From: Pseudoalteromonas haloplanktis ATCC 14393
Lineage (GTDB): Bacteria; Pseudomonadota; Gammaproteobacteria; Enterobacterales; Alteromonadaceae
DNA length: 64,000 nucleotides
Reading direction: 5' to 3'
NCBI RefSeq assembly: GCF_000238355.1
Contig: NZ_AHCA01000001.1
Location: 372,001-436,000, forward strand
The notes below the pieces were generated by a model. The model saw only the letters and a list, made by a program, of their open reading frames with translations. It searched no databases and had not been told where the DNA came from. The position numbers were made by a program, and so were the translations under genes. Numbering within the stretch: position 1 is the stretch's first letter; each line of letters begins with the position of its first letter. Below are positions 45,079-54,197 of the stretch, piece by piece.

Positions 45079-46863
45079 TTATTTTTTAGCTAAATTTGGG
45101 TGCTCGACACCCATCCACGCTTTAAATAACGCCATTTGCTCTGTGGTTGCCCCTTTACGAGCAACCAGCTTTTTGTCTTTATCAAAGTCTTCATTGAGCT
45201 CGAGTGTCGTCGTTTGCAGCGCATCGCGACGAATAAAATCAATGGTCACTTTATCGCCTGCTTTGAAGGTCTCTAAGCTTGCTGTTAAATCTTTGCCTAC
45301 ATGCTTTTTATTAATAGCGACAATTTTATCATCAGTAGTTAAGCCCGCCTGCCATGCAGCGCCATCACGACGTACATGCGTTAAGGTGAGTAACTCACCG
45401 CTATTTTTTGCTACAGCATCAATACTAGCAACCGCTTTAGCGCCTTTAGGACGTACTAACTCTAAACCCACTTTTGCAAACAAAGCATCAAAATCGATAG
45501 CAGCAGGTGCATCAACATTGTCTGCCCACCAGTTGCTGTAATCGCGACCAGTTAACTCTTTTAAGATAGCTTTAACATCATTGACACTAAAGCCATGAGG
45601 CATTTTATATTGACTATACAATGCACGGTGAACATCGCGGTAACTCTGTTTGCCTTGACTTTTATCGAGTAGATCAATATCAAGCGCCATCGAGATCAAC
45701 GCACCCTCTGAGTATATATTAGTACTGTAATTGCGCGCATGGTCGCCGCCTTGGTTGATCCATTTGTCAAAGCTAGTTTCTGTGGCGCTTTGCACTTCGC
45801 GCCCTGGAGTCGCAAGGTGGCGGTTAACCGTTTTTGTTAAGGTATTAAGAAATTCATCAGTGGTTGATATACCTGCGCGTACCATTAAGTGATCTTCAAA
45901 ATAACTGGTTGAGCCTTCAGCAATCCAAAGTAACTTATCAAAGTTCATATGTGTGTAGTCGTAAGGCACTAGACCTTCTGGTCTATAGGCTTTTACATTC
46001 CAGGTATGAATAAATTCATGAGCTGCCGTGCTAATAAACGCAAGGTAGTCTTCACGTGAACCAAAACGATCACGTGGACGCTGAATAATGGTTGAATTGA
46101 TATGCTCTGTTGCGCCACCTGCACCCGATGTAGCGTGCACCATAAAGACGTAACGCTGATAAGGGTAATCATCCCAGATCACACTGCCTGTAGTAACTAG
46201 TTTCTTTAAATCTTTAAGCATTAAATCAACATCGTAGTTACCTTCGCCCCAAATTACCAGTTCATAATCTCGGCCATCAACCTTGAATTTATGTAACTCA
46301 TTAATACCGGTTTCGATCGGTGAATCAACTAATACGTCGTAATCGGCGGCTTTAAAACTATGCTTAGAACCGGCATTGTCCATTCCCGATACTGAACGCC
46401 ATGCTTTAGGCACATCAAGCTTTACAGTAACGGGTTCTTGGCGAAATGCTTCGCTAAACATGAAAAAGCCTGAAGCATCAATGAACGCGTGACTATCATC
46501 AATATGGCGTGCACGTTTACCCAGTTCATTCGCATAAACCTGGTAATCAATATTTACTTCTGTAGGTTCGTTAAGATGAACACGCCAAGTACTAGCATCC
46601 ACTTTTTCCCATTTTAATGCTTTACCATTCTCATCTTTGGCCTCAAAAAAACGTACACCATTGGCCAAGTTTAAAATTTCATAACGGCCGGTACGCCAAG
46701 CTGGTAATTTTACATCTAAATGTGCTTGCGCGGTTTGTGGAAATTCAACACTCACATTACCTAAATGATGTTCAGGTTGAGTGACAGCAAGTGAATAATT
46801 AACATCGGCCCACACCGATTGAGAAAATGCGGCTAATACCGACAAAGCTAAAAACTTTTTCAT
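45079..46863 (-). CDS. M61 family glycyl aminopeptidase with PDZ domain
   Basis: The 594-residue exported metallopeptidase has a signal peptide (FLALSVLAAFSQSVWA). An N-terminal beta domain is followed by the zinc motif AAHEFIHTWNVKAYRP (HExxH) and the downstream Glu in WIAEGSTSYFED. The C-terminal PDZ domain is about residues 470-560 (RRDGAAWQAGLTTDDKIVAIN). It removes N-terminal glycine or alanine in the periplasm. Single gene. Confidence 0.93.
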   Translation of the reverse strand: MKKFLALSVLAAFSQSVWADVNYSLAVTQPEHHLGNVSVEFPQTAQAHLDVKLPAWRTGRYEILNLANGVRFFEAKDENGKALKWEKVDASTWRVHLNEPTEVNIDYQVYANELGKRARHIDDSHAFIDASGFFMFSEAFRQEPVTVKLDVPKAWRSVSGMDNAGSKHSFKAADYDVLVDSPIETGINELHKFKVDGRDYELVIWGEGNYDVDLMLKDLKKLVTTGSVIWDDYPYQRYVFMVHATSGAGGATEHINSTIIQRPRDRFGSREDYLAFISTAAHEFIHTWNVKAYRPEGLVPYDYTHMNFDKLLWIAEGSTSYFEDHLMVRAGISTTDEFLNTLTKTVNRHLATPGREVQSATETSFDKWINQGGDHARNYSTNIYSEGALISMALDIDLLDKSQGKQSYRDVHRALYSQYKMPHGFSVNDVKAILKELTGRDYSNWWADNVDAPAAIDFDALFAKVGLELVRPKGAKAVASIDAVAKNSGELLTLTHVRRDGAAWQAGLTTDDKIVAINKKHVGKDLTASLETFKAGDKVTIDFIRRDALQTTTLELNEDFDKDKKLVARKGATTEQMALFKAWMGVEHPNLAKK

Positions 46864-47064
46864 AACGGTTCTTAATTCTTATATCCAGTGTTCATAATTG
46901 TGCTTGAGCCTAACAACGATGATAGGAAATGTGAATTAAAAGCGATAAATTCACGTCCAGATAGGTTCGATGAATAAAAATCATCAACAAAAGCTAAGTT
47001 TTTGACTTAGTGACTACATTTGTGCCGTTTTTGTTGTAAACTTAGTCCAATAAAGATTAAATCA

Positions 47065-48615
47065 ATGGCGGAATTTTTAGTGTCACAACAGCTCGAAGTT
47101 TTAAATAAAAAACTTAAACAGGCCATTGATACTCGCATGGTCCTTGAACATGCACGAAAACACCAAGTAGACACCCTAAGTAATTTTGCAGCAAAACTCT
47201 CTTTGAGTTGTAAGGGCATGGATATCGAACTGGATAACCGCTTAGCCAAATTTCGCAGTGCCCTTAGCAAAGGCGTTGACTTTGAGGCTTTCTCTCCCCT
47301 TATCGATGAGATTTTGACGCTATTAAAAAGTCAAGAAGCCCAACAAGCCGCTCATCAACGTGAACTTCATAATAGTGTCCTTGATGCTGGTAAGTTATTA
47401 CAAAAAACCAAAGGGTTACCTGAAGATGCGCGCAGGACCTTGCGCCATTTACTTGATCATGAGCTCAATAACGTACAATCAACGCGTGACTTTACCCCGC
47501 TGCTTAATCGTTTAGTGGCTATTTATCACCAAGCACTGCATGCCAAACTCACTTTATCTGATAGCCAGCAAACAGCCGCGCAGCCTTCATTAGCAAAAGA
47601 GTTATTAAATTTAGCGAACGATTTAGTTTTTGAAGATGAAGCAGCAGATCAAGTAAAAACAATTAAGAATAATATTTCTGAAACCGATTCTGTCGATGAT
47701 TTGTTACGTGCAGCAATTGAAATAATCAAAATTATTGCTGGGAATATTAGTAAAGAGCGTCAATCAGCCCAAAGTTTTTTAGTTTCATTAAATCAAACTC
47801 TTGAAGAATTGCATCACTCAATCGTCTCTACGAGCAAACATTCTGAAGCGATGGGGGCTGAATTTGATGCGCTTAATAAACGCATCGAAGGTAAAATTAA
47901 TAATCTAACAACGCAAACACAAAATGCCACATCAATTTCAGCATTAAAAGCACTCGTGGATAACGAATTAAAATCACTTAGCCAAGATTTAATCGAAAAA
48001 GAACGTCTTGAACAACAGGACCGAGAAATGTTACTTGGCAGTTTTCAAGAAATAAATCAACGCATTGGTAATCTTGAAACTAAGTTATCAAAATATAAAA
48101 AACGTTTGCATGAACAACGCTTTAAAAGTTTACTTGATAGCTTAACGAAATTACCTAACCGAGCTGCGTTTGATGAGCGATTTAACCATGAATTTCATTT
48201 ATTTGCGGTGCAAGAGTCCGATGTCACACTAGTGGTGATTGATGTCGATCACTTTAAATCTATTAATGATAAATACGGCCATAGTGCCGGTGATAAAACA
48301 CTGCAAGTGATTGCCAAAGCATTGCAGATGTCTATTCGTAAATCTGACTTTATTGCGCGTTACGGCGGTGAAGAATTCGTGTTATTAATGCCAGGTATGT
48401 CTTTAGAGTATGCCAGTCAACCTCTTGAAAAAATTAGAAAAGCGGTTAAGGGAATTCCGTTTAAGTTTAAAGATAAACAAGTAGAGATCACAATTTCAAT
48501 CGGTGCTACTCAATTTAAGAAAGGCGATACACCTTTGAGTGCATTTGATCGTGCTGATGATGCTCTTTACAAAGCCAAAAAAACCGGTCGTGACCGTTTA
48601 TGTATCAATAAATAA
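47065..48615 (+). CDS. Cytoplasmic diguanylate cyclase with long coiled-coil region
   Basis: The 516-residue product has about 330 residues of helical, coiled-coil sequence and a C-terminal GGDEF domain. The active site is GGEEF (434-438), and an RKSD inhibitory-site motif lies upstream. DVDHFKSINDKYGHSAGD is the metal- and GTP-binding block. No signal, membrane or recognised sensor domain was seen; the coiled coil may respond to a partner. ATG 47065 is preferred to TTG 47020, whose extra residues (CRFCCKL) look non-coding. ppnN follows 41 bases later. Confidence 0.92.
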   Translation: MAEFLVSQQLEVLNKKLKQAIDTRMVLEHARKHQVDTLSNFAAKLSLSCKGMDIELDNRLAKFRSALSKGVDFEAFSPLIDEILTLLKSQEAQQAAHQRELHNSVLDAGKLLQKTKGLPEDARRTLRHLLDHELNNVQSTRDFTPLLNRLVAIYHQALHAKLTLSDSQQTAAQPSLAKELLNLANDLVFEDEAADQVKTIKNNISETDSVDDLLRAAIEIIKIIAGNISKERQSAQSFLVSLNQTLEELHHSIVSTSKHSEAMGAEFDALNKRIEGKINNLTTQTQNATSISALKALVDNELKSLSQDLIEKERLEQQDREMLLGSFQEINQRIGNLETKLSKYKKRLHEQRFKSLLDSLTKLPNRAAFDERFNHEFHLFAVQESDVTLVVIDVDHFKSINDKYGHSAGDKTLQVIAKALQMSIRKSDFIARYGGEEFVLLMPGMSLEYASQPLEKIRKAVKGIPFKFKDKQVEITISIGATQFKKGDTPLSAFDRADDALYKAKKTGRDRLCINK

Positions 48616-48656
48616 TCACGACTCCCCCACTGCTTTCAAAAGCAAGGAGAATGCCT

Positions 48657-50000
48657 ATGTTAATACAGTTAAACCCGACAGGTGTGTTAGATTTACTGTC
48701 GCAACTTGAAGTAGATTTATTAGAGCAATCATCCACCAGCGAGCGTTATAAGTTATTTAGAAATTGTGCTTTAGCTGTTCTCAATGTGGGTAGCCACACT
48801 GATTCAAGCTCAGAGATTTATGACAAATATGAAGATTTTGATATTCGTTTACTTAGCCGTGAACGCGGCATTAAAATTGAGCTACTCAATCCGCCAACAA
48901 CGGCGTTTGTTGATGGTGAAATAATTACCGGTATTCACGAGCATATTTTCTCTGTAATTCGTGACATTTTATTTATCTGTCAAAAGTATGAAAAAGATTT
49001 AAGCGAACAAAAAGCCATTACCCATATGGTGTTTGACATGCTGCGCAATGCAGCGGCCCTGCGCGTTAATAGCGACCCAAGTATGATTGTTTGTTGGGGC
49101 GGCCATTCAATAAATGAAGTAGAATACAAATACACCAAACAAGTTGGTTACGAATTAGGCTTACGTGGCTTAAACATTTGTACTGGCTGTGGCCCAGGTG
49201 CAATGAAGGGCCCGATGAAAGGTGCTACAATTGGTCATGCGAAGCAACGAAACACCAACAACCGCTATTTAGGTTTAACAGAGCCGAGTATTATTGCCGC
49301 TGAACCACCCAATCCAATCGTTAATGAGCTGGTTATTCTGCCTGATATCGAAAAACGCCTTGAAGCCTTTGTACGTACTGCGCACGCTATTATAATTTTC
49401 CCAGGTGGCGCAGGGACAGCTGAAGAATTATTATATTTATTAGGTATATTACTTCACCCTGACAACGCTAAACAGTCATTGCCCGTTATTTTAACTGGGC
49501 CTAAAGAGAGTGAGAATTATTTTACTGAGCTATGCCAATTTATTGAAATGACGCTCGGCAAAGAAGCCCTTGATAAATTTGAAGTGATCATTGATAACCC
49601 TGAGTTAGTCGGTATCAAGCTCAAATCTGCAATGGCAAATGTTCGTGATTATCGTAAGAGCCAAGGGGATGCTTATTATTTTAACTGGACATTGAAAATC
49701 GATAATGAATTTCAAAAACCGTTTGCGCCTACCCATAACAATATGGCCAGCCTTGATTTGCATTTAAACCAAGAAAAGCAATTACTTGCCGCTAACTTAC
49801 GGCGTGCATTTTCAGGGATAGTGGCCGGCAATGTAAAAGACGAAGGTATCCAAGCGATTAAACAGCACGGTCGCTTTGTAATTAGTGGCGAGCCGGCGCT
49901 AATGAAAGCAATGGACAGGCTACTACAAGCATTTGTTGAGCAAGGTAGAATGAAACTTCCAGGTAGTAAATATGTACCATGTTATGAAGTTAAGGCATAA
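48657..50000 (+). CDS. ppnN: Pyrimidine/purine nucleotide 5'-monophosphate nucleosidase PpnN
   Basis: The 447-residue enzyme releases the base from nucleoside monophosphates and is regulated by (p)ppGpp in Escherichia coli. It matches that protein along its length: LLSQLEVDLLEQ at the start, CWGGHSINEVEY, LNICTGCGPGAMKGPMKG, FPGGAGTAEELLYLLGIL with the catalytic Glu of the LOG fold, and LPGSKYVPCYE at the end. ATG 48657 lies 6-7 bases after AAGGAG; ATG 48651 is too close to it. xni follows 14 bases later. Confidence 0.97.
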   Translation: MLIQLNPTGVLDLLSQLEVDLLEQSSTSERYKLFRNCALAVLNVGSHTDSSSEIYDKYEDFDIRLLSRERGIKIELLNPPTTAFVDGEIITGIHEHIFSVIRDILFICQKYEKDLSEQKAITHMVFDMLRNAAALRVNSDPSMIVCWGGHSINEVEYKYTKQVGYELGLRGLNICTGCGPGAMKGPMKGATIGHAKQRNTNNRYLGLTEPSIIAAEPPNPIVNELVILPDIEKRLEAFVRTAHAIIIFPGGAGTAEELLYLLGILLHPDNAKQSLPVILTGPKESENYFTELCQFIEMTLGKEALDKFEVIIDNPELVGIKLKSAMANVRDYRKSQGDAYYFNWTLKIDNEFQKPFAPTHNNMASLDLHLNQEKQLLAANLRRAFSGIVAGNVKDEGIQAIKQHGRFVISGEPALMKAMDRLLQAFVEQGRMKLPGSKYVPCYEVKA

Positions 50001-50014
50001 GGGTAAATATAGTT

Positions 50015-50788
50015 GTGTCAGGTCAGTTACTTTTAATAGATGCGCTTAATTTAATTAGGCGCATCTATGCAGTAGATAGTAATCAAAATAAAGGCAGTGA
50101 TGAGCAAATGATCATTACCTGCTGCGCGCGGGTTGCTCATGCCTGTGAAAAGCTTATTAAGATCACCCAAGCCAGCCATGCAATCGCTGTATTCGATGGC
50201 GATAAAAGCTGGCGTTATCATTATTACCAACATTATAAAAGTAGCCGTGCACCGATGCCAGCAACGCTACAAAACGCATTAGATAAGTTTAAACATGCGA
50301 TTGAACAAACTGGTATGGTGGTGTTTACGCCGCTAAATGATGAAGCCGATGATATCATTGCCACCTTAGCCCATAAAATGGCTGACAATCAATTGTGCAG
50401 CACGATTGTTTCTACCGATAAAGGTTTTTTACCAAGCTTAAATAACTACATCAATGTGTATGACTATTTTAAAAAAGAGTATTTAGATCACGCTGCAATC
50501 GAAAAACGATTTGGTGTTCAACAGTCAAGATTAATTGATTTTTGGGCTATGGCCGGCGATAAAACCAATGACATTCCCGGCGTTAAAGGGATAGGCAGTA
50601 AAACAGCCATTGAAATTATCAGCAAGCATACAGATATTGCCCAAGCCACTGAAGATGAGACGCTATCTCCCGCTGTGCGTAAAAAATTAGCAGCAGGTAT
50701 GACAGACTATATTACCTCTAAACATTTGGTGGCTTTACGTACAGATATTAATTTAGGCTTTAGTTTAAAGCAGTTAAGGCTCAATTAA
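50015..50788 (+). CDS. xni: Flap endonuclease Xni
   Basis: The 257-residue protein is of the 5'-3' exonuclease/FEN family without a polymerase domain: LLLIDALNLIRRIYA, VFDGDKSWR, DEADDIIATLA, STDKGFL and AGDKTNDIPGVKGIGSKTA, the helix-hairpin-helix region. Acidic metal ligands are partly conserved. The start is GTG 50015. It processes flap DNA structures. It is coupled to ppnN, and the same genes are neighbours in Escherichia coli. Confidence 0.96.
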   Translation: MSGQLLLIDALNLIRRIYAVDSNQNKGSDEQMIITCCARVAHACEKLIKITQASHAIAVFDGDKSWRYHYYQHYKSSRAPMPATLQNALDKFKHAIEQTGMVVFTPLNDEADDIIATLAHKMADNQLCSTIVSTDKGFLPSLNNYINVYDYFKKEYLDHAAIEKRFGVQQSRLIDFWAMAGDKTNDIPGVKGIGSKTAIEIISKHTDIAQATEDETLSPAVRKKLAAGMTDYITSKHLVALRTDINLGFSLKQLRLN

Positions 50789-50857
50789 TCGCATTCTCGT
50801 AGCACTGAATTTGAACTATGCGTATACTCGGTTTAAGTCTCAGTGTAAGAGTGTAAA

Positions 50858-51241
50858 ATGTTTAAGAAAGTTTTTCGCTATCTCATATTAGGTTTAGGTG
50901 TATATGCCTTGATCGCAACTTTGGTCATCACTTTTTATAAAGATGATCCACAGGCAATGATCTGGCAGGACCGAGAAGCATTCAATAAACGTTATATCGC
51001 TAAGTTAAGTGTAGAAACACCTACGACCTTAAACACTGTGTTAGAGTATTTAGGCAGTCCAGATCTAACTTTTGCTAAACGTGATAACGAACAAGTATGG
51101 CAAATTATTTTTTACCGTACACAACATGTCAAATCGGATGGGATCACCACAATGGACGAATGCACAGGTTTACTGTTTAAAAATGGTGAATTAATTTTAT
51201 GGGGACCCAGTGCATTTGACGTATACGAGCAACACGGGTAA
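50858..51241 (+). CDS. DUF3192 family protein
   Basis: The 127-residue protein has an N-terminal membrane segment (YLILGLGVYALIATLVITF). The DUF3192 domain is marked by DREAFNKRYIAKL, LEYLGSPDLT, IIFYRTQHVKSDGITTMDECT and LLFKNGELILWG. It is probably an inner-membrane or periplasmic anchored protein of SmpA/BamE-like fold. The function is not known. Confidence 0.9.
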   Translation: MFKKVFRYLILGLGVYALIATLVITFYKDDPQAMIWQDREAFNKRYIAKLSVETPTTLNTVLEYLGSPDLTFAKRDNEQVWQIIFYRTQHVKSDGITTMDECTGLLFKNGELILWGPSAFDVYEQHG

Positions 51242-51251
51242 TTGATTAACT

Positions 51252-52940
51252 ATGGATAATCCCTGCGCACAGGATCTTGCAAGCCTTTTTGACAAAACTC
51301 ATCAAGTGTTACGGTTTTATCATAACAAAAATCAATGGCCGCAAATTTATCCGCTTTTGTGCCAACTGGCTGAGCAGTATTATACGCTCTACCAAACACA
51401 TCCAAATGCGATGCAAGCACAACTTTGCCTTTATGTTGACAGCCATGGTTACACAACGAATTTAGTCGTCAATCAATGTGTTATTATTTGTGCATTGTGT
51501 CACTCTTTAAGCTACGACAGTAAAATCACCCAGCTTCTTATTTGTGTGTGTTTAACCAATTATTTATGCGTGCAAACTCAAACCAATAAATTAGCACTGC
51601 GCCAGCCTCTCAACTTACAAGAAAAAAAACAGTGGCAATCGCGCCATCAGCTCGCAGTTAAATTACTACAGGCGGCAAATATACCAACAGCGCATATTGC
51701 AGGTATTTTATCGCGCTTGAATAAATATAAACAGGCACTGTTAAGTACGCCAAAAATCATGCTCTACGATGGACCAACGACCTTAGTGGCATTAGCAAAT
51801 GTAATAGCTATGAACATTACGTATCGTACGCAAAACGACCACGTTGATATATACAAAGCAATTGCTGATATTTACATTCGTACCCCTAACTTGTTTGCAC
51901 AACACGCATTAAAAGCATTAATTGCTCACATTGGTCCTTACTTACCAGGTGCTTTAATACAGTATCATGATCAGCAGTTGACTTATGTTGGAAAAGACTC
52001 TCGCCAACGTCATGTATTAATTGCATTAAGTGAGCAGCAAAAAGCGAAATGGTACAGTGTTAAAGCAAGATTAGAGTCAAACTCAAAGCAACGACCCAGT
52101 ATCGATAAACGGTTATTATTTAGTGTATGGTTTACGGACCATATCGCATCGCCTGTCAAAGTTATTGATGCTGAAAAACAACAGTTATTACTGTTGATAA
52201 GCCAAGTTAAAATACAGAAAGAGTATTCATACAGTGCACTTGCTAAACTCCTGTCTCACCGCCGTACAACGATTGAATTACTACGTGAAGCAGTCAGGCC
52301 ATATAATAAAGAACATTTAGCAGGGAAAGATCTACGTCACTGTTTATCAATGGTTGGTTTATATAATGCCCCCGCTATCATTCAACAGGTGCTGTTTGAA
52401 CAACTTGTGAATCATCAAGCCCATCCATTGATGCAACATGTACAACTACGCTTACAGGCGATTATACGCTTGCTAGATCTACTTGTTAGTCATGATAAGC
52501 ATAGTCAGTTTGAACTACTCGCATTACCCATTTACGGCTATGTAAGTTACTTAATCGAGCATTGCAGTACTACAATAAGCCGTAAAGTATTGCATGAAAA
52601 ACAGCTAAAAAGTGATGTAAGTATGCCATTTTCTTGGTTATTTGGCGTGACAATTGATGATAGTGAACATTTAACAGCTTATCTACTTGAACTGCTAGGC
52701 GACAACCCATGGGCCCAAGCCCTATTGGATGCAGAGCAACAGCAAAAGCAACTTTTATCTACACAAGCGCAACTATGGGTTGCAATAAAATTGGTGGTAA
52801 TCAAGGTATTTCAACCAAATGCTCAGCAAAGTCGTTGGCAAACAGATACTTTTGAACAGGTACTGAAACGACTCGATTGGCAATCCAGTAAACAATTTTA
52901 CAGTCAACTACCCAGTTTAGGTTTGTGTAGTAGTGTATGA
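51252..52940 (+). CDS. Degenerate HD-GYP / HDOD-like protein
   Basis: The 562-residue protein resembles signalling hydrolases but lacks their catalytic residues. About residues 60-270 follow the course of an HD-GYP domain and end with a region like its C-terminus (KALIAHIGPYLPGALIQY), but no HD or GYP motif is present. About 345-460 resemble an HDOD helical domain (YSALAKLLSHRRTTIELLRE, LSMVGLYNAPAIIQQVLFEQL). It probably acts as a binding or scaffold protein in a signalling pathway, possibly c-di-GMP; this is inference. It starts 10 bases after the DUF3192 gene. Confidence 0.6.
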   Translation: MDNPCAQDLASLFDKTHQVLRFYHNKNQWPQIYPLLCQLAEQYYTLYQTHPNAMQAQLCLYVDSHGYTTNLVVNQCVIICALCHSLSYDSKITQLLICVCLTNYLCVQTQTNKLALRQPLNLQEKKQWQSRHQLAVKLLQAANIPTAHIAGILSRLNKYKQALLSTPKIMLYDGPTTLVALANVIAMNITYRTQNDHVDIYKAIADIYIRTPNLFAQHALKALIAHIGPYLPGALIQYHDQQLTYVGKDSRQRHVLIALSEQQKAKWYSVKARLESNSKQRPSIDKRLLFSVWFTDHIASPVKVIDAEKQQLLLLISQVKIQKEYSYSALAKLLSHRRTTIELLREAVRPYNKEHLAGKDLRHCLSMVGLYNAPAIIQQVLFEQLVNHQAHPLMQHVQLRLQAIIRLLDLLVSHDKHSQFELLALPIYGYVSYLIEHCSTTISRKVLHEKQLKSDVSMPFSWLFGVTIDDSEHLTAYLLELLGDNPWAQALLDAEQQQKQLLSTQAQLWVAIKLVVIKVFQPNAQQSRWQTDTFEQVLKRLDWQSSKQFYSQLPSLGLCSSV

Positions 52941-53125
52941 ATACTTATTAGACATTGTGACTAATTAGGAGCGTTTTCACGGGTTTTACTGGCAAAAAGT
53001 TGAATAAATTGCTATAAAAGCCGCTTACATTTTCAAACTCATTCACGTAAATAATCTAACAAGCTATCGCAGTTTAACAATGCGACATATTTACGTGCTT
53101 CTCTAACTCGTAATAGGAAAAGTTC

Positions 53126-54133
53126 ATGGCCAAACAAACCATCACAGTGATCAAAGGCGACGGCATCGGTCCAAGTATTATTGATTCAGCTCTTGAGATC
53201 TTAACAGCCGCAGGGTGCGATTTTGATTATGAATTCGTTGATGCAGGTCTTGCAGCCTTAGAAAAGACCGGTGAATTATTACCGCAAGAAACGATCGATA
53301 CGATTGCACGTAATAAAATTACCCTTAAAGGTCCGCTAACAACGCCAGTGGGTGAAGGGTTTACTTCAATCAATGTAACTTTACGTAAGCAATTTGGTCT
53401 ATATGCCAATGTTCGCCCTGTAAAATCTTTTATCGGCACTAAAGCGCGTTATGAAGATATCGATATCATCACTGTACGTGAAAACACCCAAGGCATGTAC
53501 TCAGGCTTAGGCCAAGTAACCTCTGAAGATGGTAACGAAGCACAAGCTATGTCGATGATCACCCGTGAAGGTGCTGAAAAAATCGTTACTTTTGCATACG
53601 AGCTTGCAGTTCGTGAGGGCCGTAAAAAAGTAACAGCCGTTCATAAAGCGAACATTTTAAAATCAACGTCAGGTTTATTTTTAAAGGTCGCCCGTGAAGT
53701 GGCTGAACGTTACCCTGAAATTGAATCAACAGAAATGATCGTTGATGCAACGTGTATGAAGCTTGTTATGAGCCCTGAAGAGTTTGATGTCATTGTAACG
53801 ACCAACCTGTTTGGTGATATTTTATCAGATTTATGTGCAGGTTTAGTCGGTGGCTTAGGTATGGCGCCAGGTGCTAATATTGGTGAAACTGCAGCAATCT
53901 TTGAAGCCGTTCACGGTAGTGCACCTGATATTGCAGGTAAAAACTTAGCAAACCCAACATCTGTAATTTTAGCATCTATCCAAATGTTAGAGCATTTAGA
54001 AATGGGTGACACTGCAGAGCGTATCCGTAGTGCAGTAGCAGACGTTATTAAAACGGGTGACCGTACTACTCGCGATTTAGGTGGTAATCACGGCACAACT
54101 GACTTCACACAAGCTGTTATTGACCGTTTATAA
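53126..54133 (+). CDS. icd: Isocitrate dehydrogenase, NAD-type
   Basis: The 335-residue beta-decarboxylating dehydrogenase has VIKGDGIGPSIID, LKGPLTTPVGEGFTSIN, NVRPVKSF and the substrate/metal blocks VHKANILK and TNLFGDILSDL. HGSAPDIAGKNLANPTS follows. The HGSAPDIAG segment is of the NAD-dependent type rather than the NADP type. The short form is common in Alteromonadales. Isopropylmalate or homoisocitrate dehydrogenase are relatives, but the RPVKS region fits isocitrate. Confidence 0.88.
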   Translation: MAKQTITVIKGDGIGPSIIDSALEILTAAGCDFDYEFVDAGLAALEKTGELLPQETIDTIARNKITLKGPLTTPVGEGFTSINVTLRKQFGLYANVRPVKSFIGTKARYEDIDIITVRENTQGMYSGLGQVTSEDGNEAQAMSMITREGAEKIVTFAYELAVREGRKKVTAVHKANILKSTSGLFLKVAREVAERYPEIESTEMIVDATCMKLVMSPEEFDVIVTTNLFGDILSDLCAGLVGGLGMAPGANIGETAAIFEAVHGSAPDIAGKNLANPTSVILASIQMLEHLEMGDTAERIRSAVADVIKTGDRTTRDLGGNHGTTDFTQAVIDRL

Positions 54134-54162
54134 TTAAAACGAATAATATAACCGCTAAAAAG

Positions 54163-54186
54163 AAAGCCAGTGTTTACTGGCTTTTT
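54163..54186. terminator. Bidirectional terminator
   Basis: The stem AAAGCCAGT / ACTGGCTTT has 9 bp and the 4-base loop GTTT, then further T. It lies between the convergent icd and M6 protease genes. Confidence 0.88.
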
Positions 54187-54197
54187 CGTTAACGATA

